Assembly: GCF_001279695.1 (NCBI RefSeq)
Contig: NZ_LGDD01000320.1
Coordinates: 1-50,388, forward strand
Length of the DNA: 50,388 bases
DNA from: Streptomyces sp. WM6378
GTDB taxonomy: Bacteria; Actinomycetota; Actinomycetes; Streptomycetales; Streptomycetaceae
Reading direction: 5' to 3'
The stretch's first letter is position 1. The number at the start of each line of letters is the position of its first letter. The notes beneath the pieces were generated by a model. That model searched no databases. It was not told where the DNA came from and worked only from the letters and a program-made list of their open reading frames with translations. This document shows, piece after piece, positions 41,283 to 50,287 of the stretch. The translations under genes were made by a program, and so were the position numbers.

Positions 41283-42541
41283 ATGCTCGAAGAGACGAAG
41301 GACACCGAGGAGATCGTGGAACGGGTGGCCGCGCTGGACATCGGCGAGGTCGTGTGCTGTACCCGCGTGCCGCGGGAGGGGCCGGCAGGGCGACGCATGG
41401 ACGCATGCAGGAAGTCGCGACCTACTCGACCATGACCCGGTCACTGCTGGCGCTGGCAGACCGCCTGCGCGATCTCGGCGTAACGCGGGTGGTCATGGAG
41501 GCCACATCCGACTACTGGCGGCCCGCGTTCTACCTGTTGGAGGCTGCGGAGTTCGAGGTGTGGCTGGTCAACGCCCGGGACGTCAAGCACCTGCCGGGCC
41601 GGCCCAAGACCGACAAGCTCGACGCGATCTGGCTGGCCAAGGTAGCCGAGCGGCAGATGCTCCGCCCGAGCTTCGTACCCCCTCGCGAGATCCGTGCGCT
41701 GCGGGACCTGACCCGCTACCGCACCGACCTGGTGAACGCGCGCACCAGCGAGAAGCAACGCGTGGAGAAGCTCCTGGAGGATGCGCAGATCAAACTCAGT
41801 GCGGTGGCCAGCGACATCTTCGGCCGCTCCGGGCGGGACATGATGGCCGCTCTGATCGCCGGCGAGCGCGACCCGAAGGTTCTGGCTCAGTTCGCCCGGC
41901 AGCGGTTAAGGGCCAAGCTGGCCGAGCTGGAGGAGGCGTTCACCGGCCACTTCAGCGCCCACCACGCGTTCCTGCTCACCTAGATGCTCGGCCGTATCGA
42001 CGCCATCAACGCCGACATCGCCGCGCTAGACGCTCGGATCGGTGAGGAGGTTGCTCCCTATGCCGCGGCGATCGCCCGCCTCAGCAAGATTCCCGGCATC
42101 AGCCCGGTCGCGGCCCATGTGATCATCGCCGAGATCGGGCTGGACATGTCGCGCTTCCCCACCGCTGCCCACCTCGCCTCCTGGGCGAAGTTCGACCCCG
42201 GCGTCAAGGAGTCCGCCGGACGGGGCACCACCGGCCACGGCAACTCCTACCTGGCCCGGGTTCTGGGCAACTGCGCCACCGCCGCGGGCAAGACAGACAC
42301 CTTCCTGGGCGAGCGCTACCGGCGGATCGCCCGCCGCCGGGGCAAACGGAAGGCGCTGGTGGCGGTCGGCCGTTCGCTCCTGGTGGTGATCTGGCACCTG
42401 CTGTCCGACCCGGACGCCCAGTTCCGCGACCTCGGCTCCGACTACTACGAGACCCGCATCGACCCCGAACGCCGCAAGCGCAACCACCTCCACCAACTCG
42501 AAGCCCTCGACTTCAAGGTCACCCTCGAACCCACGGCATGA
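41283..42541 (+). pseudogene. IS110-family transposase, broken twice
   Basis: ATG 41283 begins MLEETKDTEEIVERVAALDI, the RuvC-like DEDD start. A tandem 8-bp duplication at 41392-41407 shifts the frame; removing it restores R-R-M-Q-E-V-A. The body is typical: VVMEATSDYWRPAFYLLEAA, KTDKLDAIWLAKVAERQMLR, LRALRDLTRYR-like helices and, in the second half, KIPGISPVAAHVIIAEIGLD and GRGTTGHGNSYLARVLGNCA with the Tnp20 Ser. An in-frame TAG at 41981-41983 stands where CAG (Gln) is expected, just before MLGRIDAINADIAAL. The rest of the approximately 415-residue protein is intact. Confidence 0.9.
41392..41407 (+). repeat. 8-bp tandem duplication inactivating the IS110 gene
   Basis: GACGCATG occurs twice (41392-41399, 41400-41407). 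Deleting one copy rejoins the two transposase frames exactly. Confidence 0.9.
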
Positions 42542-42657
42542 CAGCGACTCAGCCTCGCCCGTGGACGCCTGTCCATGGGCTGATGCGGCACGCCCTGGTC
42601 CGATCATTTTCGGATGAGACACCAAGAGCGAACGGTGACCGCGTCGTCGACCACGCC

Positions 42658-43449
42658 TTACGCGTTCGGGTCCCAGGCGAAGAGCCGCTCGAAGATGACC
42701 CGGTCGCCGTCGATCTTCACCGAGTCCAGCGGTGTGCGTCCGTAGAACCACAGGACCAGCTCACCGGCCGTGCCCCGGGCGGAGGCGTCGGCCGGGGCCT
42801 GGGCTTCGCCCTCGCCGGCAGCCGGGAGGCGGACGGCGCGGGCGCCGTCCGCCTCGACCGTGAAGCGCCAGGAGCGGCCCTCGGTGGCGTGGTAGTCGAC
42901 GACGGCCGGCTCGTGCGGCCAGACGCCCGACCACGCGCAGCAGGTGAACAGGAAGTCCTCGACGCCGTCCAGCGCCACCTCCGCCGGCAGCGGCTGCGCG
43001 GCGCCCACGGTGAGCTGGGCGTCATAGGTGTGCATCGCGATCTCCTGAAGCTGGTGCCGGGCGACGGCACCGCTGGTCCGCGGCGACTGCGAGGCGCCCC
43101 ACCACGTCCAGCACTCGGCGTCCGGGCCGACCTCCCGCAGGGTGTCCAGCAGCTCCTGCGTCGACGCGGCCAGCCAGGCCACCAACGCCTCGCGCTCCCG
43201 GGGCGCCTGCGCCTCGGCGCGCGCCGCCACAGCCTCGGCCGGCGGGGCGTCGGCCGGACCGGCCTCGACGACGGCGGCCCAGAACGGGCGGCCCAAGCCC
43301 AGGTGCCGCGCCAGGTCGAACAGCGTCCACTCGGGGCAGGTCGGCACCTGCACGTCCAGGCTGGGCGCGGCTGCGATCGCGGCCCGGAAGGCTGTCGCCC
43401 GCTCGTTGATCAGTCGCAGCAGGTCAGGGAGTTCAAGATTCTTCTGCAC
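42658..43449 (-). CDS. mycothiol-dependent maleylpyruvate isomerase family protein
   Basis: The 263-residue DinB-fold protein has the family start (LPDLLRLINERATAFRAAIA), then VPTCPEWTLFDLARHLG with the metal-ligand His, and later SGAVARHQLQEIAMHTYDAQ with the second metal-site His pair. The C-terminal part is the small MDMPI domain (FTVEADGARAVRLP, GTAGELVLWFYGRTPLDSVK). Relatives bind zinc and use mycothiol, the actinobacterial thiol, as cofactor. The actual substrate here is unknown; most family members are not maleylpyruvate isomerases. The start is the minus-strand ATG at 43449. Confidence 0.9.
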   Translation of the reverse strand: MQKNLELPDLLRLINERATAFRAAIAAAPSLDVQVPTCPEWTLFDLARHLGLGRPFWAAVVEAGPADAPPAEAVAARAEAQAPREREALVAWLAASTQELLDTLREVGPDAECWTWWGASQSPRTSGAVARHQLQEIAMHTYDAQLTVGAAQPLPAEVALDGVEDFLFTCCAWSGVWPHEPAVVDYHATEGRSWRFTVEADGARAVRLPAAGEGEAQAPADASARGTAGELVLWFYGRTPLDSVKIDGDRVIFERLFAWDPNA

Positions 43450-43633
43450 TACGGCTGTCTATCACCGCATTCCGGCGGCCGAAAGCGAATTTCCCAGCCG
43501 CCGCCTGCCGACGCCGCCGTCCGAACCGCCGCCGACACCGAACCTCCTTCGAAACCACGGGAGTTCCCCACCCGACTTCACTCCTGGGTGGGGTTTGGCT
43601 CAACACCCCACCGCCCGGGTGCCGAGAAGCCAA

Positions 43634-43774
43634 CGGTGTGTCAGTCTCGACAACCGCGCCAAGTACTTGCCGGAACAGCTGGAGGTATGGCTCCATGCTC
43701 ACGCCCTCCGCGCAGGATGCTCCCCCTACGAGGTGATCAAGCAGGCGAACGAGGCCGCCCCGCGCCCTATTTGA
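43634..43774 (+). pseudogene. short C-terminal coding remnant
   Basis: One frame ending at TGA 43772-43774 reads RCVSLDNRAKYLPEQLEVW, LHAHALRAGCSPYEVIKQAN and EAAPRPI. It looks coding (helical, normal composition) but has no start, and upstream sequence is low-complexity. The parent protein is not recognised. Confidence 0.3.
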
Positions 43775-43936
43775 GGCCGAGCGTGGACAGGGCGGCGGCA
43801 ACTCCGGAACCGGTGCGGCCAACGAGCGCGGGCTCCGTTGCTTCCCGCCCGTGGAGGACTTGCCGGCTGACCAGCCCGCCACCGACACGGCGACCACCAG
43901 CGACACAGCAGCAACAACGATACGCCTCATGGACAT
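43767..43936 (-). pseudogene. remnant of a small exported protein
   Basis: Minus-strand ATG 43936 follows GGGGGG and begins SMRRIVVAAVSLVVAVSVAG, a signal-peptide-like start. The frame then becomes Pro/Arg-rich. A neighbouring frame contains EPALVGRTGSGVAAALSTLG and ends LK-stop at 43767-43769. A frameshift between the two halves would explain this. The identity is unknown. Confidence 0.35.
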
Positions 43937-44060
43937 GAAGCCCCCCTGGCAAGACGGCAACCCCCGTGAACCCACCGTCTCAGCGTCAACTGCCCGGCGG
44001 GCAGGGAGAACAGTCCGCCCGATCGAAGGACCTCGGCTCGGCTCCTCAAGCAGCTCCTGC

Positions 44061-44155
44061 GTGATGCGGGTTTCGAAGATGACGGTGTACCGCCTGGTGC
44101 ACAGCGGGCACTTCCCAGCGATCCGGGTGGGCCGGTCCTTCCGGGTTCCGCCCCG
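44061..44155 (+). pseudogene. excisionase/BldC-type HTH fragment
   Basis: The frame reads MRVSKMTVYRLVHSGHFPAI and RVGRSFRVP, the recognition half of MerR/excisionase-like (HTH_17) DNA-binding domains. The first helix that should precede it is missing, and the frame then runs into the antisense of the PIG-L gene. This is a truncated remnant, possibly of a regulator or an excisionase from a lost element. Confidence 0.55.
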
Positions 44156-44169
44156 GTCGGGCGGGTGGA

Positions 44170-45003
44170 TCAGCGCAGTCCGGCGAAGAGATCGTTCTCG
44201 GGTACGGCCGTGCCGGTGGCGTCCTGGACACGTACGAAGGTCTCCATGCCCATCAACTCGCCGAACCTCTCCTTGCCCATCCTGAGGAAGAAGATGTTCT
44301 CGCCCTGACTGGCGTGCGCGGCCAACGCGTCGAACTTCTGGCCGCTGAACGCGATGGTGTCCACCCACGTCGTGATCTCATCGTCGGGGAGGCCGATCTC
44401 GGCCATCGCGGCGGCCTCCGCAGGATCCGGCTCCGGCATGTCCTCATGAAACTCGCGCATGATCTCGCCGAACCGCTGCATCATCGAGCGGGGCATCGTC
44501 GTCCAGTACACCTTCGGAGTCAGCGCGGTCATCTCCAGCGCCGCCATCGTGATGCGGTGGGCCTGGATGTGGTCGGGGTGCCCATAGAAGCCGTTCTCGT
44601 CGTAGGTGACGACCACATCGGGTCGGTAGCGCCGCATGAGTTCCGCGAGTCGGGCGGCGCCTTCCTGGACGGGGGTCTGCCAGAAGGATCCGGGGGCGTC
44701 GTTGCTCGGCCAGCCCGTCATCCCCGAGTCGGCATAGTCCAGCATCTCCAGATCGCTGACCTTCAGGACGTCACAGCTCGCCTCAAGTTCTTGACGGCGC
44801 ATCAAGGCGACTGCCGCCGGATCGTGCCCGGGATCGCCCGGCTTGACACCCCCCGGTCCGTCACCGCAACCGCCGTCGGTACACGTCACGAGAACCGTAC
44901 GGATGCCTTCCGCCGCGTACCGCGCGAGGACCCCTCCGGTTCCGGTGGCCTCGTCGTCGGGGTGGGCGTGCACTGCCATGAGCGTCAAGGGCCGGTCAGT
45001 CAT
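44170..45003 (-). CDS. PIG-L family deacetylase (LmbE/Mca-like)
   Basis: The 277-residue product has the zinc motif AVHAHPDDEATGTGG near residue 10-24, VLVTCTDGGCGDGPGG near 37, RRQELEASCDVLKVSD and the second metal motif NGFYGHPDHIQAHR near residue 140. The family removes N-acetyl groups from GlcNAc-containing lipids or thiols. In actinobacteria, close relatives are MshB and the mycothiol S-conjugate amidase Mca. The long TCTDGGCGD loop and the acidic AHPDDE site suggest the Mca/MshB side, but the substrate is not certain. Together with the 42658 gene it hints at mycothiol-linked detoxification in this stretch. The start is ATG 45003. Confidence 0.9.
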   Translation of the reverse strand: MTDRPLTLMAVHAHPDDEATGTGGVLARYAAEGIRTVLVTCTDGGCGDGPGGVKPGDPGHDPAAVALMRRQELEASCDVLKVSDLEMLDYADSGMTGWPSNDAPGSFWQTPVQEGAARLAELMRRYRPDVVVTYDENGFYGHPDHIQAHRITMAALEMTALTPKVYWTTMPRSMMQRFGEIMREFHEDMPEPDPAEAAAMAEIGLPDDEITTWVDTIAFSGQKFDALAAHASQGENIFFLRMGKERFGELMGMETFVRVQDATGTAVPENDLFAGLR

Positions 45004-45412
45004 GAAACAAGTCCTCCTGCAGAAATGCGTCTTGGTCCGAGTGCGCGGCGGGCGTACCGCGATGCTGGGGCCCGGATCCTGGTGGGGCGGACGACCTTGC
45101 GGTCTCCGTGTTCCCCGCCAGCGCGGCGCCGGTCCCTCGTTCGATGCAACCGTGCCGGCCTGACCATCTGTTCCCGGCGCCCCTGCAGTCGCAATTGTGT
45201 TGGCGGGCTGAACGGCTCTCGACCGTGATCAAAAACCGAACAGCGAACTCGCCGCAGCAGAGCCTGGAGCGTTGCTGCTGGCGGTGGACGAGCCGGACGT
45301 CGAGTCCACGCCTTCGATCATGCACCAACTCGCCTGCCGTGCAGGACGTCTTACGACTTCGTAGGCGATTGAGCTCGGGGTGTGCTTGTCTGGCGGTTCG
45401 GCTGGTAGGTGA
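45004..45412. other. 409-bp spacer with no recognised gene
   Basis: This lies between the PIG-L gene and the decayed IS5-type transposase. The minus frame here only continues the shifted transposase frame. I see no promoter or RNA that I can support. Confidence 0.4.
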
Positions 45413-46389
45413 TCAGCAGGCGGCCTGCCGGGCGAGCGCCAGTTCGGTACTGGACTTACGTTGGGTTGCTCGGCGGGCGGCGCGGTCGGAGACCAGGCCG
45501 GCGACGGCCAGATGGGTTTCGGCGTATGTCTCGCGTCGGGCCGTGTGGCGCTGGAGTGCGCGCCACTGCCGGTGCTCGGCGATCGCGTGCTCGATGCAGA
45601 TTCGGGCCGGGGACTGGCGGCAGCGGTACTCGCGCCAGGCATGCTGCTCGCCCAGCGGCGCGTCGGTCTTGGGTTTCCTGGGCGGGATGCTGATCTGGTC
45701 GGGGAACTCGTTGTGCAGGCCCCGGTAGCCCTCGTCGGCTTCGGCCTTCGCCTTCGGGTAAGGCCGAACTGCTCGGCGACGCCCTCGGTGCGCGCGGCGG
45801 TCTGATCGTGCATGCGGCCCGGCCGGACGGCCCCGGTCCACAGGGTGCGGCTCTGCTCGTCGCCGATCACGGTGGTCTTGATCGTGTTTTGCTTCTTCTT
45901 GCCGGAGACGAACGCCCGCCTGCCGGGCCGGCCCGCTTTCGGGCGGCGGACCTGGGTCTCGGCACCATCGAAGCACAGGGTGACGCCCTCTGCGTCAGCG
46001 TAGGCGAACACGTCCGCCAGGGTGCGCAGGCGCACGTTAGGGCGGTCGGGGACGGCGAATCCGCGGGCGGCGAGCAGCGGACGGATCTCGCTGATCGCCT
46101 CGGTGACGGTGGAGCGCCCGGCGCGGTACAACTCGGCCAGAGCCTGGTGGGTCAGGCCAGTGCGCAGATAGGCGAGGGTGACCAGCACCCGGTCGGTAAG
46201 GGCCAGCTCATATTTGGGCCCGGCCCCGGCCGCCCGGCACCGGTCTCCGCGACGCCGCTCGCGCAGACCGGACTCCTGGCGGGCGGTCCACGGGGCCGCC
46301 AACTCCACGATCAAATGCCCGAGATGGACATGACCAAGGCCACAGAAGGCAGGATGGGACAAGGCCGCACGGGCCCACTTCTTGGTCAC
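45413..46389 (-). pseudogene. IS5-type transposase, frameshifted
   Basis: Minus-strand ATG 46389 begins MTKKWARAALSHPAFCGLGH. It contains the HTH (LTHQALAELYRAGRSTVTEA), the first catalytic Asp in EGVTLCFDGAETQVRR, GKKKQNTIKTTVIGDEQSRT and PGRMHDQTAAR (second Asp region). At about 45765 the frame changes; the continuation is YPKAKAEADEGYRGLHNEFP, EYRCRQSPARICIEHAIAEH (Glu) and a stop at 45413. One missing base at GGCCTTACCC explains it. No slippery site of the A-AAA-AAC kind is visible, so decay is likelier than programmed frameshifting. Confidence 0.8.
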
Positions 46390-46416
46390 ACTCGAAGAAC
46401 CCGTGCGGCCCTTGTC
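46358..46416. repeat. inverted repeat around the transposase start
   Basis: GACAAGGCCGCACGGG (46358-46373) and CCCGTGCGGCCCTTGTC (46400-46416) pair over 16 bp with one bulged C and enclose the ATG at 46389. The outer arm may be the terminal repeat of the element; the inner arm lies in the coding sequence. The hairpin could hide the start codon in read-through mRNA. Confidence 0.55.
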
Positions 46417-46441
46417 ACGTCACGCCCCGCACCAGCCCCAC

Positions 46442-47371
46442 TCAAGCAACGCGGGACGCGAGCGCGGTCCGCAGCCGCTCGTAGCTCGGCGCCAACCGGC
46501 GCAGACCGTCCGCCAGGGCCCGGTCGTCGCCCGTGACCAGAGGGTGTTGGAGGCCGCCGACCAGCCGCGACTGCCCGGACGCGACTGCCGCCGCATCGGG
46601 GAGCCTCAGCAAGTCCAGGCAGTGCGCGGCGTCGGCGAGTCGGCGCGCGCCGACTCTGATCGCGAAGTGCGCCAGGAACCCGCGTATGCCCACGTCGAGT
46701 CCCCCGTCGGCCTGGGCGGCCAAGGCCTCCACACCGGCGGCACCTCCGAGCGTCCCCGGCGGCACCGGCTGGTCGCCGCCGCCCGCCAGCCACCGCTCCG
46801 CATCGGGCAGCGACTGTCGCAGCGCCTCCTCCGGTGTGACCTTCCGTTCCTGGACGAAGCCGGCGCGCATCACGTAGGGGGCGTCGACATAGCCGACCGT
46901 CTTCGCCTCCCACGCGGCGAGGAAGTCCGCGACCGGCAGCGTCGCATAGGGATGACCGTGCGGGTCGTGGAAGACCACCATGCTGCCCTCGACTTCCAGC
47001 ACGACCACGAAGTGGTCGCCACCGTCGGCGGTGGGTGTGCCCGGCTGGTGGAGCAGTAGCCCCATGTCGACGGGGCCGACCAGGACGGGGCCTTGGGCGG
47101 AGGCTTCGCGCAGCCGCTCCTCAGCCTCATCGGCCGTGCCGCCGGCGGTACGCACGCAGCGCGCGCCGAGTAGGGCGATGGCCGCGTCCAGGCCCAGATC
47201 CGGGTCCCAGCCGTAGGGGTCGAACAGCGGCAAAGTGCCGCCGATCAACTCGAAGCCGAACGGCGAACCGGTCAGCACCTCGATGACCGCCGGGGGCGGG
47301 GCCGCCTCGCCGAGAATCATGGCCAGGGAGTTGGCGTAGCAGTACGGGCCAGAGCCGATGTAGTGGGTCAC
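46442..47371 (-). CDS. BtrH-like N-terminal-domain protein (cysteine acyltransferase/peptidase fold)
   Basis: The 309-residue product begins THYIGSGPYCYANSLAMILG, the signature of BtrH-like proteins, with Cys11 as the likely nucleophile. A His lies in GGDHFVVVLEVEG near residue 116 and an Asp in HDPHGHPYATLP near 135, which together give a papain-like triad. BtrH in butirosin biosynthesis transfers an acyl group from carrier protein to an aminoglycoside. Wider family members act on peptides or unknown substrates. The C-terminal third is helical. No carrier protein or aminoglycoside genes are nearby, so only the fold is assigned. Confidence 0.82.
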   Translation of the reverse strand: MTHYIGSGPYCYANSLAMILGEAAPPPAVIEVLTGSPFGFELIGGTLPLFDPYGWDPDLGLDAAIALLGARCVRTAGGTADEAEERLREASAQGPVLVGPVDMGLLLHQPGTPTADGGDHFVVVLEVEGSMVVFHDPHGHPYATLPVADFLAAWEAKTVGYVDAPYVMRAGFVQERKVTPEEALRQSLPDAERWLAGGGDQPVPPGTLGGAAGVEALAAQADGGLDVGIRGFLAHFAIRVGARRLADAAHCLDLLRLPDAAAVASGQSRLVGGLQHPLVTGDDRALADGLRRLAPSYERLRTALASRVA

Positions 47372-47630
47372 TGTTGTCCTGTCTTCTTCGGTCAGGAAGC
47401 GATGACGGGCTGCTGCAGCCCCGTCACCAATGCGGTGGTGTCCTTGGGGCAGTCCAAGAAGATGGTGAACATCACGTCATCCAGTGCAGACCCTGACACG
47501 GTGTGATGGTCAAGCCCAGGGCGGTCAGCAAGCCCACTTGATCCTCACCCGCAAGCCGTCGGCGGACGGGGAGGAATCAAAGACAGGCACTCAACTTGCC
47601 CTTTAACGTCCCTCAATCGCCGACGAAGTC

Positions 47631-47852
47631 GTGAGCGTGCGCACGGTGGCGATGCGCACCTGGCCCGACGGCATCGAGTGGACGTACCCGATGGGGACGT
47701 GGGAGGACCCGCACCTGGAGGTGGCTCTCATGCCCGGCGGCGACGAGGTGTGGCTTCGGATGTCCACCGACCGTTCCAGCGTCGCCGTGTGGACCATCGA
47801 GCAGTGGCTGGACTTCGCCGGAGAACTGCCCGGGGCGACGCCTCCCGGCTGA
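47631..47852 (+). CDS. small hypothetical protein
   Basis: The 73-residue product from GTG 47631 reads VRTVAMRTWPDGIEWTYPMG, HLEVALMPGGDEVWLRMST, SVAVWTIEQWLDFAGELPG. It looks like a small beta sheet with a C-terminal helix and has normal codon bias. There is no signal peptide. There is no strong ribosome binding site, and the gene may be shortened at its start. I do not recognise the family. Confidence 0.55.
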   Translation: MSVRTVAMRTWPDGIEWTYPMGTWEDPHLEVALMPGGDEVWLRMSTDRSSVAVWTIEQWLDFAGELPGATPPG

Positions 47853-47948
47853 ACTCGCCCGGAGCAGGTGGCTACGGCTGCTCACTCGGGCCCGGACGGG
47901 CCCGAGGTGGATCAGGTGGGAGTACAGAGTTGGCCTGCGTCTGTCCCG

Positions 47949-48514
47949 CTACCTCGTTTCGTCGCGCTGACGCCGAAGTTCACTGATGCGGTCCTGTGTG
48001 GCGGCCAGCAGCCAGCGGTTCTCCTGCGAGGGCTCGCCGAGCGAGGCCAGCAGGGTTCGCTCGCATGCTCCGGGTCCGTCGACCAGGTCGACGAACTCGG
48101 CGATCTGCGCGAGGGCGCAGGTCATCGCGCGGGGTTCGCTGTCGGGGACGAGACCGGCCTGGTCCCGCCAGGCGACCGGGTCCTGTCCCGCGAAGAACGC
48201 GATCACGACCTGGCGCACCATGGGCAGGTCGGTCTCCTCGACGAGCCCTTCCCACTGGCTGGTCTTGTGGATCAGCGTGGTGGTGAACCGCTCGGCGAAC
48301 CCCTCCCTGCCCAGGGTGGCGGGCCCGATCTGCGCGAGCGCCCAGCCGATCAGGAGCACGCTGCCCCGCAGGAGTTCACCACTCCCGTACCAGGCCAGGC
48401 GGCGGCTTGCTCGATGCGCCGGGACAACTCGGGCCAGGCCTGCTGATTGTCCGGCGTGCGCAAAATGCTCGCCTGGTCCCACGCCGCCTGCACAGCACCA
48501 ACCGAAACGCTCAC
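47949..48514 (-). pseudogene. hypothetical protein, single frameshift
   Basis: From GTG 48514 one frame reads SVSVGAVQAAWDQASILRTP and NQQAWPELSRRIEQAA. At about 48400 the sense passes to a second frame: RLAWYGSGELLRGSVLLIGW, GREGFAERFTTTLIHKTSQW, VRQVVIAFFAGQDPVAWRDQ and a helical end (ENRWLLAATQDRISELRRQR), with the stop at 47949. Adding one base at GCCGCC/GCCTGG joins them into a protein of about 188 residues. The family is not recognised. A single indel could be decay or a sequencing error. Confidence 0.55.
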
Positions 48515-48870
48515 GCCACCCGTCGTCACGAGGATCGAGCGTAGCCATAGCTACCAACCCCGCGGATGGGCATCGGCGGGGTCAGACACGATTGAGGTCT
48601 GGGCGCGCTTGTCGAAGAAGACCAGCTTCGGCTACCCGGCCCCGGCCGCCCGTCGGCGTGGACCCGCCGCGGGCCGTCTGGAGTGTGCGGTGCGCAGCCT
48701 CTCGCAGGCCGGCGAGTCCGGCGAACACCCTCTCGGCAAAGGTGGGTTTGCTCTTACACGCCCCCATGCTCACGCCGGTGCGCCATCACACCTTCCATCC
48801 AGAGTCAGACGCAACGGGTCATGCTCGTGGCGGATACATGCCTGCCGTCCGGAGCTTGCAAGGAGAGACC
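48515..48870. other. 356-bp spacer with no recognised gene
   Basis: This lies between divergent genes and should hold their promoters. No intact frame is recognisable. AAGGAGA at 48860-48866 is the ribosome binding site of the next gene. Confidence 0.45.
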
Positions 48871-49185
48871 GTGCGCCGACTCCCCGCTGTCCTGGGCATC
48901 TTGACCGCGTCCCTTCTGCTCACCGTGGCCCTGCCCACCTCGTCCCAGGCCGCCACCGGCAGGTTCGACTACACCGGCACGAACGGCGTCCCCAGCGTGA
49001 TCTTCAACCCTCCCAACGGCCCGTGCATCGGGTTCAACAGGCCGGCAGTCGGCGTCGACAACCAAACGGACACCGGAGCCACCCTCTACACCGGCCTGGC
49101 CTGCAGCGGCATCACCGAATTCGTACCAGCTCGTACCGGGCTGACCTGGGGCACCTACCGGCCCAACAGCGTACGGTTCGGCTGA
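48871..49185 (+). CDS. small secreted protein
   Basis: GTG 48871 is preceded by AAGGAGAGACC, a strong ribosome binding site. The 104-residue product has a signal peptide (RLPAVLGILTASLLLTVALP, cleavage near SSQAA). The mature protein, of about 76 residues, is Asn/Gly/Thr-rich with two Cys (GPCIGFNR and GLACSGITEF) that could form one disulfide. It contains YTGTNGVPSVIFNPPNGP and GLTWGTYRPNSVRFG. This looks like a compact beta-sandwich secreted protein of the kind abundant in Streptomyces. The function is unknown. Confidence 0.8.
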   Translation: MRRLPAVLGILTASLLLTVALPTSSQAATGRFDYTGTNGVPSVIFNPPNGPCIGFNRPAVGVDNQTDTGATLYTGLACSGITEFVPARTGLTWGTYRPNSVRFG

Positions 49186-49229
49186 CCCCCACCTGCCAAT
49201 CCCCCCCCGGGCGGTGAGCTCCACCCTGT

Positions 49230-49245
49230 CTCGGCCGTAGCCGAG
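49230..49245. terminator. hairpin between convergent genes
   Basis: CTCGGC (49230-49235), loop CGTA, GCCGAG (49240-49245) lies in the 66-bp space between the stops of a plus-strand and a minus-strand gene. It could serve both. Confidence 0.45.
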
Positions 49246-49251
49246 CCCGTC

Positions 49252-49878
49252 TCAGAAGCGGAAGCCGACCACGCCGTGGCCGGGCTGCGCCTGCGCGTGC
49301 CGCATCCAGTCGAGGCACTCCTGGACGGCCTCCACCACCTCGGGCTCCAGCGGCGGCGCCTGTCCCGACGTGTCGATCTCGTGCTTGCCGGCCTCGAACT
49401 GCTGCAGCGCCTGGGCAATGTGATCGGGCGTCCACTCGCCGTATCCCGGCGTGAAGGTGTAGGGCAGCGGCGCGGGCGGGCCGCCGTCGCTGAAGGCCTC
49501 CACGGACACAGCCGTGATGCCCAGAGCCTTCAGCCCCTGGTCGACGACCGCCAGCCAGTCGCCCCGGTGCGGGGTGAAGCTGCTGTTGGGCAGGAACGAG
49601 CCGGTGAGCGAGCACAGCCGCCGGTAGGCGTAGCCGTACTGGAAGGCGTACTCCCCGCCTCCGTCGTCGCTGAACGGCCCGCCGTGGACGACCGCGCGCA
49701 GCGCTTCGTACGCCGTGGGGGCGCCCTGCTCGATCTCGTCGCTGAAGTAGTCGTCGCTGCGGGCCATGTCGTCGCCGAAGTTGTCTCGGATTACCTCCAG
49801 CAACGTGTCGTCGCCGGATCCGACCAGGGCACGCGTGGCAGCAATGTCGAGCAGGTAGACGCTCAGCGAAGAACTCAT
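49252..49878 (-). CDS. conserved hypothetical protein (DUF7691-like)
   Basis: The 208-residue product contains SVYLLDIAATRALVGSGDD, DDYFSDEIEQGAPTAYEALR, EYAFQYGYAYRRLCSLTGS, GDWLAVVDQGLKALGITAVS and LEPEVVEAVQECLDWMRHAQ. Such proteins recur in Streptomyces genomes and have no known activity; the DUF number is from memory and should be checked. It is cytosolic, without motifs for catalysis or DNA binding. The start is ATG 49878. Confidence 0.78.
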   Translation of the reverse strand: MSSSLSVYLLDIAATRALVGSGDDTLLEVIRDNFGDDMARSDDYFSDEIEQGAPTAYEALRAVVHGGPFSDDGGGEYAFQYGYAYRRLCSLTGSFLPNSSFTPHRGDWLAVVDQGLKALGITAVSVEAFSDGGPPAPLPYTFTPGYGEWTPDHIAQALQQFEAGKHEIDTSGQAPPLEPEVVEAVQECLDWMRHAQAQPGHGVVGFRF

Positions 49879-49948
49879 GAGATGAACCTATGGGACGCCA
49901 CTGACAGCCGGCCGGTCCGCTCCGGCCAGGCCGGCAACGGCTGCCGTT

Positions 49949-50287
49949 TCATACCTGCGCAGGCTCGCTCCGGTGTGCGGCGGTCTCGCTGATGAGCTGG
50001 TCGCGCACCGCGAGTGCGGCGGTCAACGCGCCGGCGAGAGCGACATCTTCCGGATGGACGTGCATCGGCGAGCGCAGCGCGATGACCATGCGGATCATGG
50101 CCTTGCGGAGGTGTTCGAGAACAATTTCGGGCTCGTGATCGGCCATCGCCTGATCGGTCAGGTCGAACAGTTCCCTCACCGTGATGACGCGACCGCCGTG
50201 GGCCTCGTCTTCCTGGGCGGCCACCGTGTCCGCGAGCGGCTCCCACAGGGCCCGGCAGCGCTCGGCGTAGCCGCGAGCACGGCGCAT
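49949..50287 (-). CDS. small helical hypothetical protein
   Basis: ATG 50287 overlaps the stop of the preceding gene as TGATG, a classic coupled start; a GTG at 50317 is an alternative. The 112 residues are almost all helical: RRARGYAERCRALWEPLADT, VRELFDLTDQAMADHEPEIV, LEHLRKAMIRMVIALRS. It may be a partner of the upstream protein. The family is unknown. Confidence 0.65.
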   Translation of the reverse strand: MRRARGYAERCRALWEPLADTVAAQEDEAHGGRVITVRELFDLTDQAMADHEPEIVLEHLRKAMIRMVIALRSPMHVHPEDVALAGALTAALAVRDQLISETAAHRSEPAQV

